Positions 9,957 to 18,308 are shown, counted from the stretch's first letter. The stretch: DNA of 64,000 nucleotides from Robbsia betulipollinis (GCF_026624755.1 NZ_JAPMXC010000001.1:1097219-1161218), one strand, 5' to 3'. The notes: generated by a model not told the origin, from the sequence alone. A program made the numbers and translations.

Positions 9957-11750
9957 TCACGGTTTCACGCCCCGATAGTAGTCCCCCATTTCGCGCATCA
10001 TCCGCTGCTTTTCCGCCTGCACGTAGATACTGGTGGTCTGCATCGATTGATGTCCCAGCACGCGCTGCACCACGTCGAGCGGGACGTCCTGCGCGGCGGC
10101 CTGCGTGCCGAAGGTGTGGCGGAACGCGTGCGGACTGAGTTGCGACAGTGCCGCGAACGCCTCCGGCGACAGGCCGGGCAGTTCCCGGAGCAGCCGCCGT
10201 CGCACCCATTCCACCATCTTGTTGCCCGCGTCGGCGCAGTACCCCTGCGCGGTGTCATCGTGGTGTTTCCTGCGCGCCAACGGCGTCGGCGGAATGAACA
10301 CGGGCGAGAGGAGCGGGCCCGCCGCGACGGGCAGATCGAACGCTTCGCCGCGATCGGCCCAATGCGCCCGGAGCGCGGCGATGGCGTCCGGGCTCACCGG
10401 CACGGTGCGTTCCCGATTGCGCTTGCCGACGACCACGAGTGCCCATACCGCCGTTTCCTCGCCGCCGGTGTCGACCGGGTGCAGGGCCTCCCGGCGCGCG
10501 TTGAGCGCTTCTTCCCGGCGCAACCCCGAATCCGCCATCAGCCGCAGGAAAGCGCGGGCGGTGCGCCACTGCACGTGGTCGGGGGCCGCGCACTGCCGGT
10601 CGAGGTGATCCTGGATCGTCTTCCAGAGCGCGGCAGGCAGCGCGCGGTCGATCCGCATCGCCGCTTCGCGCTCCACCGTGACCGGATCCTTCACGGCTTT
10701 CCAGGGGTTGCCGGCCAGATAGCGCACTTCCACCAGCCAGGTAAAGGCGGCGCGCAGCGCGCGCACGGCATAGCGCTGGCTTTCCGGACTCAGACGATCG
10801 GCGGCGAAGGGCCGCCATCGGGTGGCGTGACGCGGCGCGCGCGGCCCGACGAAACGCGCCGACGGCGCCGCCAGGAAATCCTTGTAGGCCTCGCAGTCGT
10901 TCACCAGCAGGGAACTCAGCGGGGTCCCGCGTTCGGTGACGGCCCACAGCAGGAAACGTTCGAGTTCCTTTGTATAGGCCCGCAGCGTTTTCGGTTGGTC
11001 GCGGTACAGGTGCAGGTAGGCGCGTACCGCTTCCAGATCGTGCTGTGCGGCGATATAGGGAAAGGCCGTGGCGCGGTTCAATCCGTGGCGGCCCGACAGG
11101 CTTTCATCGTGCACCTGCATGCGCTCCAGGGGAGCCAGCCGCCGTTCGGGCGCCAGGACGTCGACGAGATCGCTGTGCGCCGCGACGAGCGGATCGGCCT
11201 GGTCGACGTCGGCATCGACGGATTTTCCCAGGGTGGCGGCGTGCTGGCGCAGCCATTGCACGACGATGCGGGCGCGTCCGATGCCGATCCGGGGCACGGC
11301 CCGCCACCAGCTGCCGCCGCGCCGGTTGCAGAAATCGATCAGATCGCCGAGGGAATGCACGCCGGCGAGTTTGAGATGGCGCGCGACCAGCGGGCGCAAC
11401 CACATGCCGATGCCGTGCGCGGGCAGGGGGGCGGCCGTCGCGAGTTCCGCGATCTCGAAGACCCGGCGCAGACTGGCGGCGGTGAGGCGGGCGCTGCCGT
11501 GTTGCCGGACCGCTGCCCGGAGATCGGCGGCGGATGCCGCCGGACCGTGCTCGATGGCGAGCGCGACGAGCGCGTCCAGCATGTGCCGCAGATATTTGTC
11601 CATCGCGGCCGGCGTGGCGGCGTGGCGGTCTTCGTCCGCGTCGTAATACGTGCGGGCGATGACGCGCGGCGGAACGCGCTGGACATAGGCGCGCAGCGCG
11701 GCGAAATCCTTCGTCGTGAAGCCGCGGGTAAGGGTAATCGTTTCTTTCAT
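9957..11750 (-). CDS. Large tyrosine recombinase/integrase with DUF3701-type N-terminus
   Basis: A 597-residue site-specific recombinase. The C-terminal catalytic domain shows the tyrosine recombinase set: arginine in DSGLRREEAL (about 409), lysine in VVGKRNRERTVPV, HAFRH (about 540), a second histidine in VLGHQSM and the nucleophile in TSIYVQ (about 574). The N-terminal ~230 residues contain an HhH-like segment (VPRIGIGRARIVVQWL) seen in the DUF3701 recombinases common in Burkholderiales. An SAM-like core-binding domain follows (about 245-330). The ATG at 11750 is chosen; a TTG four codons earlier is also possible and neither has a clear Shine-Dalgarno. No attachment site or other phage gene is visible, so the element it moves, if any, is unknown. 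Confidence 0.85.
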   Translation of the reverse strand: MKETITLTRGFTTKDFAALRAYVQRVPPRVIARTYYDADEDRHAATPAAMDKYLRHMLDALVALAIEHGPAASAADLRAAVRQHGSARLTAASLRRVFEIAELATAAPLPAHGIGMWLRPLVARHLKLAGVHSLGDLIDFCNRRGGSWWRAVPRIGIGRARIVVQWLRQHAATLGKSVDADVDQADPLVAAHSDLVDVLAPERRLAPLERMQVHDESLSGRHGLNRATAFPYIAAQHDLEAVRAYLHLYRDQPKTLRAYTKELERFLLWAVTERGTPLSSLLVNDCEAYKDFLAAPSARFVGPRAPRHATRWRPFAADRLSPESQRYAVRALRAAFTWLVEVRYLAGNPWKAVKDPVTVEREAAMRIDRALPAALWKTIQDHLDRQCAAPDHVQWRTARAFLRLMADSGLRREEALNARREALHPVDTGGEETAVWALVVVGKRNRERTVPVSPDAIAALRAHWADRGEAFDLPVAAGPLLSPVFIPPTPLARRKHHDDTAQGYCADAGNKMVEWVRRRLLRELPGLSPEAFAALSQLSPHAFRHTFGTQAAAQDVPLDVVQRVLGHQSMQTTSIYVQAEKQRMMREMGDYYRGVKP

Positions 11751-11796
11751 TAAAAAATGCAACTAACCGTCGTTGATCGACATTCTCCATAATATA

Positions 11797-11810
11797 CGCC
11801 GCATGCGGCG
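11797..11810. promoter_or_regulatory. 14-bp palindrome upstream of the recombinase
   Basis: A perfect palindrome, CGCCGCATGCGGCG, lies about 47 bases upstream of the recombinase ATG. It follows an AT-rich stretch (AATATA) that would suit a promoter on the minus strand. It could be an operator, or a recombinase binding site; the sequence alone does not decide. Confidence 0.35.
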
Positions 11811-11863
11811 CGCAAGACGGGAACAGGACGACGATCGAGAACAGGTCAGGGCGCGGGCGTCCC

Positions 11864-12127
11864 CTACAACAAAACGCGGTCCTCGGTTCTGACGTCGTCG
11901 ATCGGCATATGCCCGGGCGCGTGCGTGATGCAACACGGCGGACGCGCCTTCACGGCGACCGCCTGGGGGGTGACGCCGCAGGCCCGGAAGACCGGCACTT
12001 CGCCGGGTTCGATCCGGGTGGGCTCGCCTTCATCGGGCCGCATGACGTCGCGAATGCCCATTCCCATGGAAATCAGCCCCCACAGCACCATGATGCGGCA
12101 CAGGGTTTTCTTGGCGCCGATGCGCAT
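11864..12127 (-). pseudogene. Chimeric remnant: MFS transporter fragment fused to DUF1445 hydro-lyase C-terminus
   Basis: This 87-codon frame joins pieces of two unrelated families. Residues 1-24 ([21 protein letters not shown]) match the cytoplasmic loop and following helix of anion/cation symporter MFS transporters. From about residue 25 on it matches the C-terminal end of DUF1445 putative hydro-lyases (D-glutamate cyclase-like), with [26 protein letters not shown] and [10 protein letters not shown]. Such MFS and DUF1445 genes are commonly neighbours, so a deletion that removed most of both genes and fused the ends in frame is the simplest reading. Each family normally exceeds 250 residues, so the product cannot be functional as either protein. 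Confidence 0.7.
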
Positions 12128-12515
12128 CCATCAGGAAACCGGTGGCGTATTCGACGGTCGAAATCCCATCCTGATAATACTAATTATCAGGATTGAAAGA
12201 ATGGACGCCACCCGTTGGATCCTGCTGGCCGCCGCCGCGCGGGGGCTTGGCCGCGATCGACGCGGGGCACCGGCGAAACCCGAACGGCGAAGCGATGGCG
12301 GCGGGTGCCGGCTCGGGGTGAGCGGCGCCCCGGACGGGTCCCGTGCATTCGTCGAGGGAAATAGGCATATTCGGGAAATCCAGTACGATTCGGATCTGTC
12401 GGGCGCTTGACACACCGTATTTACTGTGCTTATTTCTTTGATTGATGCGTGGTACAATCCGCGGTTGAGCCAATGGAAAATACCGAAATCAATGCTCAGC
12501 ACGAAGGATTCGGCA
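12128..12515. other. Intergenic region before the adenylation gene
   Basis: 388 bases without a convincing gene. It holds the 11-bp-arm inverted repeat at 12168-12193, then GC-rich sequence with an open frame starting at 12201 (a hydrophobic start and an arginine/glycine-rich body that matches nothing). The last 110 bases are AT-rich with TTGACA at 12407-12412 and TACAAT at 12453-12458. These could belong to promoters of the adenylation gene, but they do not pair with each other at normal spacing. Confidence 0.5.
12168..12193. promoter_or_regulatory. Perfect inverted repeat, 11-bp arms
   Basis: ATCCTGATAAT and ATTATCAGGAT face each other across a 4-base loop (ACTA). The dyad is strongly AT-rich inside a GC-rich region. 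There is no T-run, so a regulator operator is more likely than a terminator. It sits between the decayed MFS/DUF1445 remnant and the adenylation gene and may be the old operator of the lost genes. Confidence 0.5.
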
Positions 12516-14204
12516 ATGTTTGTCGATGCATACTTTTTTAATTCATTTCTCGCCAATCCTTCCGCACCAGCGCTCTGGGTGGACAGCATCACGTATTCCT
12601 ACGCGGATCTCGCGCAAAGGGCGTTGGCGGTAAGCCGCCAGTTGCAGGCAGCCCTGACCGCCCGGCGCGGCGTCGTTGCGCCATCCGCAGGGGACATCGC
12701 CGCGCCCAGGGCCTGCCTGTTGTTCGCATTGCGTTCGGTCAACGCCTACGCGGGACTGCTGGGAGCGTTGCACGCCGGTTACGGCTACATTCCGCTGAGC
12801 CCCCATTCTCCCGACGAGCGCAATCTTCAGGTCATTCGCAGCAGTGGTTCGCGAATCGTCCTGGTCGATGGCAAATGGAAGGAAGACTGGGACAGCCTGG
12901 CGGCCAAGGCACCGGAGGGCTTTCTCGACGATTTTCTGATCGTGCATGTCGACGTCGAACATCTTTCCGAGGTGCTGTCGGCGGCGGGCCTGCGCGAGGC
13001 GGCGTGCGCCGATGCGCGACGCGACCCCGGCGACCTGGCATATATCCTGTTTACGTCGGGTTCGACCGGCACGCCGAAAGGCGTGAAGATCAGTCACACG
13101 AGCATCGCGAGCTATATCGGCAACGAGTCGATGTTACGTCCGCGTGCGGCGGGCGACCGATATAGCCAATTCTTCGATCTCACCACCGACCCCTCCGTAG
13201 AAGAAACGTTTTTATGCTGGGCGAATGGCGCATGTCTTTACACCATGCCCAAAAACGATCCTCTGAGCGTATCGGCGTTTTTGATCGAACATCAATTGAC
13301 GCATTTTTCCTCGGTGCCTTCGACAATTGCTTTTTTAAAGCAATATCGAAAATTGAAACCCGGCATGTTTCCGCATCTGAAATTATCGATTTTCGGTGGC
13401 GAGGCTTTTCGCGGTGAATTGCTGCGCTCGTGGGCGGAAGCCGCGCCGAATGCGGAAATACGGAATATGTATGGCCCCACGGAAACGACGGTGGCGGTCG
13501 CCAAATTCGCCATCGCCGCCGCGGACGTGGACGACAGATTCGAGGGTGTGCTGCCGATCGGCAAAGCGATGGCGGGCGTCGAGCTGGTGATCGTCGATGA
13601 GAATGGAGAACCGGTACCGTCGGGCGAACCGGGCGAACTCCTGATCGGCGGGCCGCAGCTGGCGATCGGCTATATCGGCGCGAGCGCCGACGACATGCAG
13701 CGGTTTGTCGCGATGACCTTCGCGGGCAAAAAAGCAACGCGTTGGTATCGAACGGGCGATCTGGTCTGCACGAGCAGGGAAACTGCGCAATCCTTGCGGG
13801 TGGATGCGGGCGACGACCTGCAATATCGTTTCCTCGGCCGCATCGATTCGCAGGTCAAGATCCGCGGCAACCGTATCGAATTGCAGGAGGTCGAGTCGGT
13901 ATTGGCCGCCGCCAGCGGCGCGGCCATGACGGCGGCGATCGCGCTGCCGGCGGATGCCCTTGGGGTCTCGCTGGGTATCATCGGCTTTGTCAGCGCGCCA
14001 TCGCAGTTCGACGCCGACGACCACGGCGCCATAGCGGCCTGGAACGCGACCGTCCTGCAAGGCTGCCGCGCGAGATTACCGGCGTTTGCCGTACCGATAC
14101 AGGTGGTGCATCTGGATGAATTTCCGCTGAACCTCGCGGGAAAACTCGACCGGCTCGCGCTGACGCGTCAGTATCTGCACGCCAATGAAAGGAAGGCGCG
14201 TTAA
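12516..14204 (+). CDS. Stand-alone amino acid adenylation (AMP-ligase) domain protein
   Basis: A 562-residue single adenylation domain of NRPS type, with no carrier or condensation domain. Core motifs are clear: A3 LFTSGSTGTPKGV (about 178-190), A4-like FFDLTTDPSVEETF whose second Asp fits the residue that binds an alpha-amino group, A5 NMYGPTETTV (about 316), A7 WYRTGDL (about 408), A8 FLGRIDSQVKIRGNRIEL (about 438) and A10 NLAGKLDRL, which contains the catalytic lysine. It should activate an amino or related acid as acyl-AMP. The ATG at 12516 has AAGGA 7 bases upstream; two upstream in-frame ATGs lack this. The gene is more AT-rich than its surroundings, suggesting transfer. It heads a trio with the DUF6875 and MBL-fold genes; the substrate and acceptor are unknown. 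Confidence 0.85.
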   Translation: MFVDAYFFNSFLANPSAPALWVDSITYSYADLAQRALAVSRQLQAALTARRGVVAPSAGDIAAPRACLLFALRSVNAYAGLLGALHAGYGYIPLSPHSPDERNLQVIRSSGSRIVLVDGKWKEDWDSLAAKAPEGFLDDFLIVHVDVEHLSEVLSAAGLREAACADARRDPGDLAYILFTSGSTGTPKGVKISHTSIASYIGNESMLRPRAAGDRYSQFFDLTTDPSVEETFLCWANGACLYTMPKNDPLSVSAFLIEHQLTHFSSVPSTIAFLKQYRKLKPGMFPHLKLSIFGGEAFRGELLRSWAEAAPNAEIRNMYGPTETTVAVAKFAIAAADVDDRFEGVLPIGKAMAGVELVIVDENGEPVPSGEPGELLIGGPQLAIGYIGASADDMQRFVAMTFAGKKATRWYRTGDLVCTSRETAQSLRVDAGDDLQYRFLGRIDSQVKIRGNRIELQEVESVLAAASGAAMTAAIALPADALGVSLGIIGFVSAPSQFDADDHGAIAAWNATVLQGCRARLPAFAVPIQVVHLDEFPLNLAGKLDRLALTRQYLHANERKAR

Positions 14205-14687
14205 CGCGTGTATCCCGCTCGACGGTGGAGCCGCGCGCACGGGTCAACGCTCCGAGCATCGATATCGATCAAAAGGGCGTGCCTGAGCGATGTCCTTTTG
14301 AGCGATATATTTGTTTTGGTAAAATTGCGTTACGTTGCGAAAGAAAAAAATGAAAAGATGGGAAGGAAAAAAGGCGGCGGCGATCCCCGGCGTATTTTTC
14401 CGAAGATATCCGAAAATTGTGAGTCGTTATTTTTTCGGCGAATTGGTATGAAAAAAAGCGGTTGTTGCGTTGGCGCGACCGGCTTGAGCGGCCATCCTGT
14501 ACTTTCCACGCCGCTATGTACGCCACACCACAATGGTTTGCGCCATTGTGGGTTAGCCTTGTGAATGTTTTCGGGCACCCGGTTTACGGTCGTTATTGCC
14601 GTCGTTTCGCTTCTCGTCAACGGCAATAATGCCCGGCCTTGGCGCCACCGCTTTTTATTTCATATATTACAAATGGTAAGGACGTCC
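14205..14687. other. AT-rich intergenic region with two inverted repeats
   Basis: 483 bases between the adenylation gene and the DUF6875 gene, much richer in A and T than the window average around 14300-14480. I see no convincing gene; the frame from 14565 is an unsupported extension of the DUF6875 gene. It contains the hairpin at 14528-14551 and a second inverted repeat with 9-base arms (TTATTGCCG at 14593-14601, CGGCAATAA at 14621-14629). The DUF6875-MBL pair may therefore have its own promoter here. Confidence 0.5.
14528..14551. promoter_or_regulatory. Perfect hairpin, 9-bp arms
   Basis: CCACAATGG and CCATTGTGG are separated by TTTGCG. No T-run follows on the plus strand, so it is either a weak terminator of the adenylation transcript or an operator before the DUF6875 gene. 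Confidence 0.45.
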
Positions 14688-15290
14688 ATGCACGCGAACA
14701 TGTTGCAGTCGGAGCGCTTGTCGTTCCAAGAGGCGTCGACGGACCCCAACTTTTCGCAGATCATCAACTGGATCGAGCTGTTCCTCTGCGCGCCTCATCC
14801 CGCGCTCGGGCGCGAGGGCGACGTGTGTCCGTTCGCTCGGGCAGCCATGACGAAGAATGCGATCGAGTTCTTCCGGAACACCTCCACGGATGTGGCGGGC
14901 CTGGAAGAAGACATCAAAATGCATCTGGTGGACTTCAGCGCGGGCGACCAGTCCAATATCTATCGTTCCCGCATGATCTTGCCGACCTGCCTGGAAGATG
15001 CAGACCGGGCGGTGGAGATCGTGCAGCGCCAGCTGAAGCCGCTGTTCGTCGAGAGCCATCTGATGCTCGGGCAATTTTTCCAGGACTGCAACGAACCGGG
15101 ACTCTGGAACAAGGATTTCCGGCCGCTGCAGACGCCGGTGCCCTTGCTGGCGATTCGCAGCATGGTGCCGACGGATGTCGCCTTCCTGCACCACGACGCC
15201 TCGTTGCTGAAATCCTATCTGGACGAGTTCGGCAGCCGCGGGGTCACGGCGTTGCGGCAGTTCGCAATGGCACAGGAGGCCCATAAGTGA
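14688..15290 (+). CDS. DUF6875 domain protein
   Basis: A 200-residue soluble protein with the DUF6875 pattern: an N-terminal helix (NWIELFLCAPHPALGR) leading to the signature VCPFARAA. A long alpha/beta region follows with SNIYRSRMILP, FVESHLMLGQFF and PLLAIRSMVPTDVAFL. Its biochemical role is not known. The ATG at 14688 is chosen because TAAGGA lies 5-10 bases upstream. Its stop codon overlaps the GTG start of the MBL-fold gene by three bases (GTGA), so the two products are translationally coupled and probably work together. With the upstream adenylation gene it forms a compact three-gene module. The single CPF motif could hold a metal or be a reactive cysteine. Confidence 0.75.
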   Translation: MHANMLQSERLSFQEASTDPNFSQIINWIELFLCAPHPALGREGDVCPFARAAMTKNAIEFFRNTSTDVAGLEEDIKMHLVDFSAGDQSNIYRSRMILPTCLEDADRAVEIVQRQLKPLFVESHLMLGQFFQDCNEPGLWNKDFRPLQTPVPLLAIRSMVPTDVAFLHHDASLLKSYLDEFGSRGVTALRQFAMAQEAHK

Positions 15291-16009
15291 GTGACGCCCG
15301 GATCGACGCCTTTGGTGGCGACATCGTCAGAAACAGTGTCTACATCGAAAAGCTCGATCTGGCGTTCTCGCAGTTCGTCGTGCGCTCGCCCACGGGCGCG
15401 CGGCTGGCGATTTCGGCCGGGATGCGCGCCGATTTCGACGGTTTTCAGCGCAATTTGCAGGCGGTCGGCATCGATGTCGCCGCCATCGCCGCGCTGATCG
15501 TTCCCCACTTCGAGGCGGACGAAATGGCGGCGCTTCCCGAATTTCTGTCGCGGAATCCGGCGCTGGTGGCGTATGCCCACCCGATCTGCGCGCACGCGCT
15601 CGCGGATATTTTTCCGGTCAAAACCCGAATACTGAAAGACGAGACGCCCGTCACGATCAACGGGGAAGTAGTCGTTCCCATCCACGTCAAGCACGTGCAT
15701 CAATGGGATTCGCTCGTCGTATACCTGCCCCGGCTCAAGGCGCTGTTTTCGTCGGACATTTTCATGAGCTATGGTCCGGTCGACGGTGCCGGCCCGACAC
15801 TGGACGCCATGGTGCGGTCGATCGAAAAATCCGGCTATCTGCCGTCGCTCGATTACCTCGCCGACGCACTGGGAAAACTCAGGAAATACGATATCGACCG
15901 GGTATTTCCGATGCATGGAGCGGCCCTCCACGAAGCGATACCCGAAACGATCGACGGATTGGCGGCCTACTGCGAAAAAACGCGCCCCGTCGAAGCCGCC
16001 CTTCGCTGA
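15287..16009 (+). CDS. Metallo-beta-lactamase-fold protein, flavodiiron/ODP-like
   Basis: A 240-residue protein of the MBL fold without the C-terminal flavodoxin of flavodiiron proteins. HFEADEM (about residue 73) preserves the H-x-E-x-D spacing of the flavodiiron (ODP) metal motif, with Glu where the usual second His stands. AHPICAH, HVHQWDSLVVYLPR and FPMHGAALHE supply the remaining candidate ligands, so a di-metal centre is plausible. The start is GTG 15287, preceded by a strong AGGAGG at 7 bases spacing and overlapping the DUF6875 stop. Its closest functional analogues bind diiron and reduce O2 or NO, or act as hydrolases; here the partner electron carrier is absent, so the reaction is open. 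It is the third gene of the adenylation/DUF6875 module. Confidence 0.75.
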   Translation: MSDARIDAFGGDIVRNSVYIEKLDLAFSQFVVRSPTGARLAISAGMRADFDGFQRNLQAVGIDVAAIAALIVPHFEADEMAALPEFLSRNPALVAYAHPICAHALADIFPVKTRILKDETPVTINGEVVVPIHVKHVHQWDSLVVYLPRLKALFSSDIFMSYGPVDGAGPTLDAMVRSIEKSGYLPSLDYLADALGKLRKYDIDRVFPMHGAALHEAIPETIDGLAAYCEKTRPVEAALR

Positions 16010-16038
16010 AGGACGACGGCGGGCCGAGCGACACGATT

Positions 16039-16890
16039 TCACTCCGGCCTGATGCCCATCTCTTCTCCCAGGCGCACCGCGCGTGCCGGCGCCCAGTCCC
16101 GGTTGAAGGCGATGCGACCCGCCTCGAACAGCATCACGACCGTGGAGCCGAGCAGGAAGCGCCCCATTTCCTCGCCTTTCCCGAGAACGATGTCGCGGTC
16201 CGCATAGCCCCACTCGGCAATTTTCTGCGGGCGCTTCGGGTTGACGGCGCCATGCCATACCGTGGCCATGCTGCCAACGATGGTGGCGCCCACCAGCACC
16301 ATGACGAAGGACCCGTGTTCGTCGTTCTCGAATACGCATACCACGCGCTCATTGCGGGCGAAGAGACCGGGCACGCCGCGCGCCGTGACGGGATTGACCG
16401 AAAACAGCGCGCCCGGCACGTAGATCATGCGGGTCAGGCGACCCTCGCAGGGCATGTGCAGGCGGTGATAGTCCCGCGGCGACAGATAGAGATTGGCGAA
16501 ACTGCCGTGACGAAACCGGGCCGCCAGCGTCGCGTCGCCGCCCACCAGTTCGGTGGTGGTGAAGCGATGGCCCTTCGCCTGCAGGATGTGGTGGTCGTCG
16601 ATCGCCCCGAACTGGCTGATCGCGCCGTCCACGGGCGACACGAACGCGGCATCGGCAAGGGGACGTACCCCCGGTTTCAGCGCCCGCGTGAAGAATTCGT
16701 TGAAGCTCGCATAGCCCGCGATGTCCGGGTTCTGCGCTTCGTTCATATCGACGTCGTATTGCTTCACGAACCACCGGATCAGCCCTGTCGTCATCGCGCC
16801 GCCCTGCGCCCCCGCGACGCGACCGGCAAACGTGGTGAGCAACTGCTTCGGCAGCAGGTATTGAGACAGGACTTTGATGCTATCTGACAC
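16039..16890 (-). CDS. psd: Phosphatidylserine decarboxylase proenzyme
   Basis: A 283-residue pyruvoyl-dependent enzyme that makes phosphatidylethanolamine from phosphatidylserine at the inner membrane. The self-cleavage motif LGST is near the C-terminus (GRFLLGSTVVMLFE), which splits the proenzyme into beta and alpha chains. Other family landmarks are SFNEFFTRAL, SPVDGAISQFG, LYLSPRDYHRLHMP (catalytic His) and VNPVTARGVPGLFARNERV. I chose GTG 16890 because GAGG lies 5 bases upstream and homologues start with SDS-VL-QYLLPK. A double ATG at 16920 is the alternative. The larger open frame up to 17127 has no support. It converges with the adenylation module and has no operon partner. Confidence 0.93.
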   Translation of the reverse strand: MSDSIKVLSQYLLPKQLLTTFAGRVAGAQGGAMTTGLIRWFVKQYDVDMNEAQNPDIAGYASFNEFFTRALKPGVRPLADAAFVSPVDGAISQFGAIDDHHILQAKGHRFTTTELVGGDATLAARFRHGSFANLYLSPRDYHRLHMPCEGRLTRMIYVPGALFSVNPVTARGVPGLFARNERVVCVFENDEHGSFVMVLVGATIVGSMATVWHGAVNPKRPQKIAEWGYADRDIVLGKGEEMGRFLLGSTVVMLFEAGRIAFNRDWAPARAVRLGEEMGIRPE

Positions 16891-17054
16891 GTTGACCTCG
16901 TGGTATTGACCCGACATCATAGCCGTAAAATCGCGTAAGACAGCGAAAGAAGCAGCGGTCAGTCGATGAAACGCGACGGTTGGCGGGGGCGAGGGAGGCG
17001 CGCCGGTGGGGGCGCCGGTGGCACGGTGGCCGCCTGGTCTGCCGGCCTCGCCCC

Positions 17055-18245
17055 TCAGCGGCGGGTCCGCATGCCCAGGCAGGCCAGGCCTGCCGCACCC
17101 AGCCCCAATGCCGCCACCGCGATCCACAACGCCATGGCAAACGATCCGGTACGTTCGGCGATCGGCGCGGCGACCAGCGGGCCGACGATCTGCCCCAATC
17201 CATAGCTCCCCGTCGCATAGCCCATCAGGCCGGCGGCATCGTCGCCGCGCAGCCGGCGCGCCTCGCGCATCGCGAACAGGGTGATGGCGGTGAAGGGCAG
17301 GCCCAGCAGCACGCTACCCAGCCCGAAACCGAGCGCGGTCGGCCACATGATGCCCAGTATGAGTCCCGATGCCTGCACGACGTAGCACGCGGCCAGCAAC
17401 AGCCGGTTGTCCCACGCAAGCGGCAGCCGCGCGGCGGCCAGTGCGCCGGCGACCAGCGCCAGTCCGAACGCCGGCCAGAACAGATCCGGCCACGACGACC
17501 CGGGCAAGGCCTGTCGTGCGATGACCGGCAAAAAGGTGGCGGTAATGATGTAGCCGAATCCCGCGAGGCTGTAGAGGCCGACCAGCCAGGCTGCGTCGGC
17601 GCGGGTCGACACCGGCGCCGCGGTGTCGGGCGCCCGGCCGTGGGCGTGGGGTGTTGCGGCTACCGGTGTAAAGGTTTTCCAGACGACGGCGCCCGCCACG
17701 CCCGAGCACACCGCGAACCCGATCCACACCGCAGGCGGCGGGATGCCGAATGCCGCGGCCGCGGCGCCCAGCAGGCCCGTCGCGAGGATGCCGACGCCCG
17801 GCCCCGCGTACATCACGCCGGCGAAGCCCTGCGCGTCGAGTTCGGCGAGCCTCCGCAAGCCCCACTGCGATGCGAACACGAAGGCCCAGGCGCTGACGAT
17901 GCCCGCGGCGAACCGGATCGCCGCCCACAGCCAGAAGGCATCGACGAGTCCCATGGCAAGCGTCAGCACGATGGTCGACGCCAGCGCCAGACGTACCATA
18001 TGCCCGGGAGCGAGCCGGATGGTCGCGCACGACAGCGCGCCGATCAGATAGCCGGTGTAATTGGCCGACGCGAGCCAGCCGCCGTGGCGGATGTCCAGCG
18101 CGCCGGTGTTCAGCATCAGGGGCAGCAGGGGCGTGAACGCGAAGCGCCCGACGCCCAGGGCCACCGCGAATGCGACGGCACAGGCGAGCGCGGCGCGGCG
18201 CGCGGACCGACGAGAGGGGGATGGCACGGCTGCGGTGGTAGACAT
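17055..18245 (-). CDS. YbfB/YjiJ family MFS transporter
   Basis: A 396-residue protein with 12 predicted membrane helices. The N-terminal segment GVGRFAFTPLLPLM and the following GWLASANYTGYLIGAL are hallmarks of the YbfB/YjiJ family of the major facilitator superfamily, whose substrates are mostly unknown. A soluble central loop (about residues 195-215) separates the two six-helix halves. The start is the ATG at 18245. Divergently placed just upstream is a LysR regulator that has lost its DNA-binding domain; this transporter/LysR arrangement is common, so control of the transporter may have been lost with it. Confidence 0.85.
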   Translation of the reverse strand: MSTTAAVPSPSRRSARRAALACAVAFAVALGVGRFAFTPLLPLMLNTGALDIRHGGWLASANYTGYLIGALSCATIRLAPGHMVRLALASTIVLTLAMGLVDAFWLWAAIRFAAGIVSAWAFVFASQWGLRRLAELDAQGFAGVMYAGPGVGILATGLLGAAAAAFGIPPPAVWIGFAVCSGVAGAVVWKTFTPVAATPHAHGRAPDTAAPVSTRADAAWLVGLYSLAGFGYIITATFLPVIARQALPGSSWPDLFWPAFGLALVAGALAAARLPLAWDNRLLLAACYVVQASGLILGIMWPTALGFGLGSVLLGLPFTAITLFAMREARRLRGDDAAGLMGYATGSYGLGQIVGPLVAAPIAERTGSFAMALWIAVAALGLGAAGLACLGMRTRR

Positions 18246-18308
18246 GGGTCGATCGAAAGAAGCAATGGGGCGATCCTAACTTGACCCGTGTATCTTGAAA
18301 AATGAATA

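Noticed and set aside
9957-11750. Recombinase as evidence of an integrated prophage or integron
   Set aside because: No phage genes, direct-repeat attachment sites, tRNA target or gene cassettes are visible nearby; related recombinases also occur alone.
12201-12410. Possible ~70-residue gene starting MDATRWILL
   Set aside because: Only the first ten residues look protein-like; the rest is Arg/Gly-rich, no family is recognisable and the ribosome binding site is poor.
14565-14687. N-terminal extension of the DUF6875 gene
   Set aside because: The extension has no family similarity, covers inverted repeats and AT-rich intergenic sequence, and the ATG at 14688 has a good ribosome binding site.
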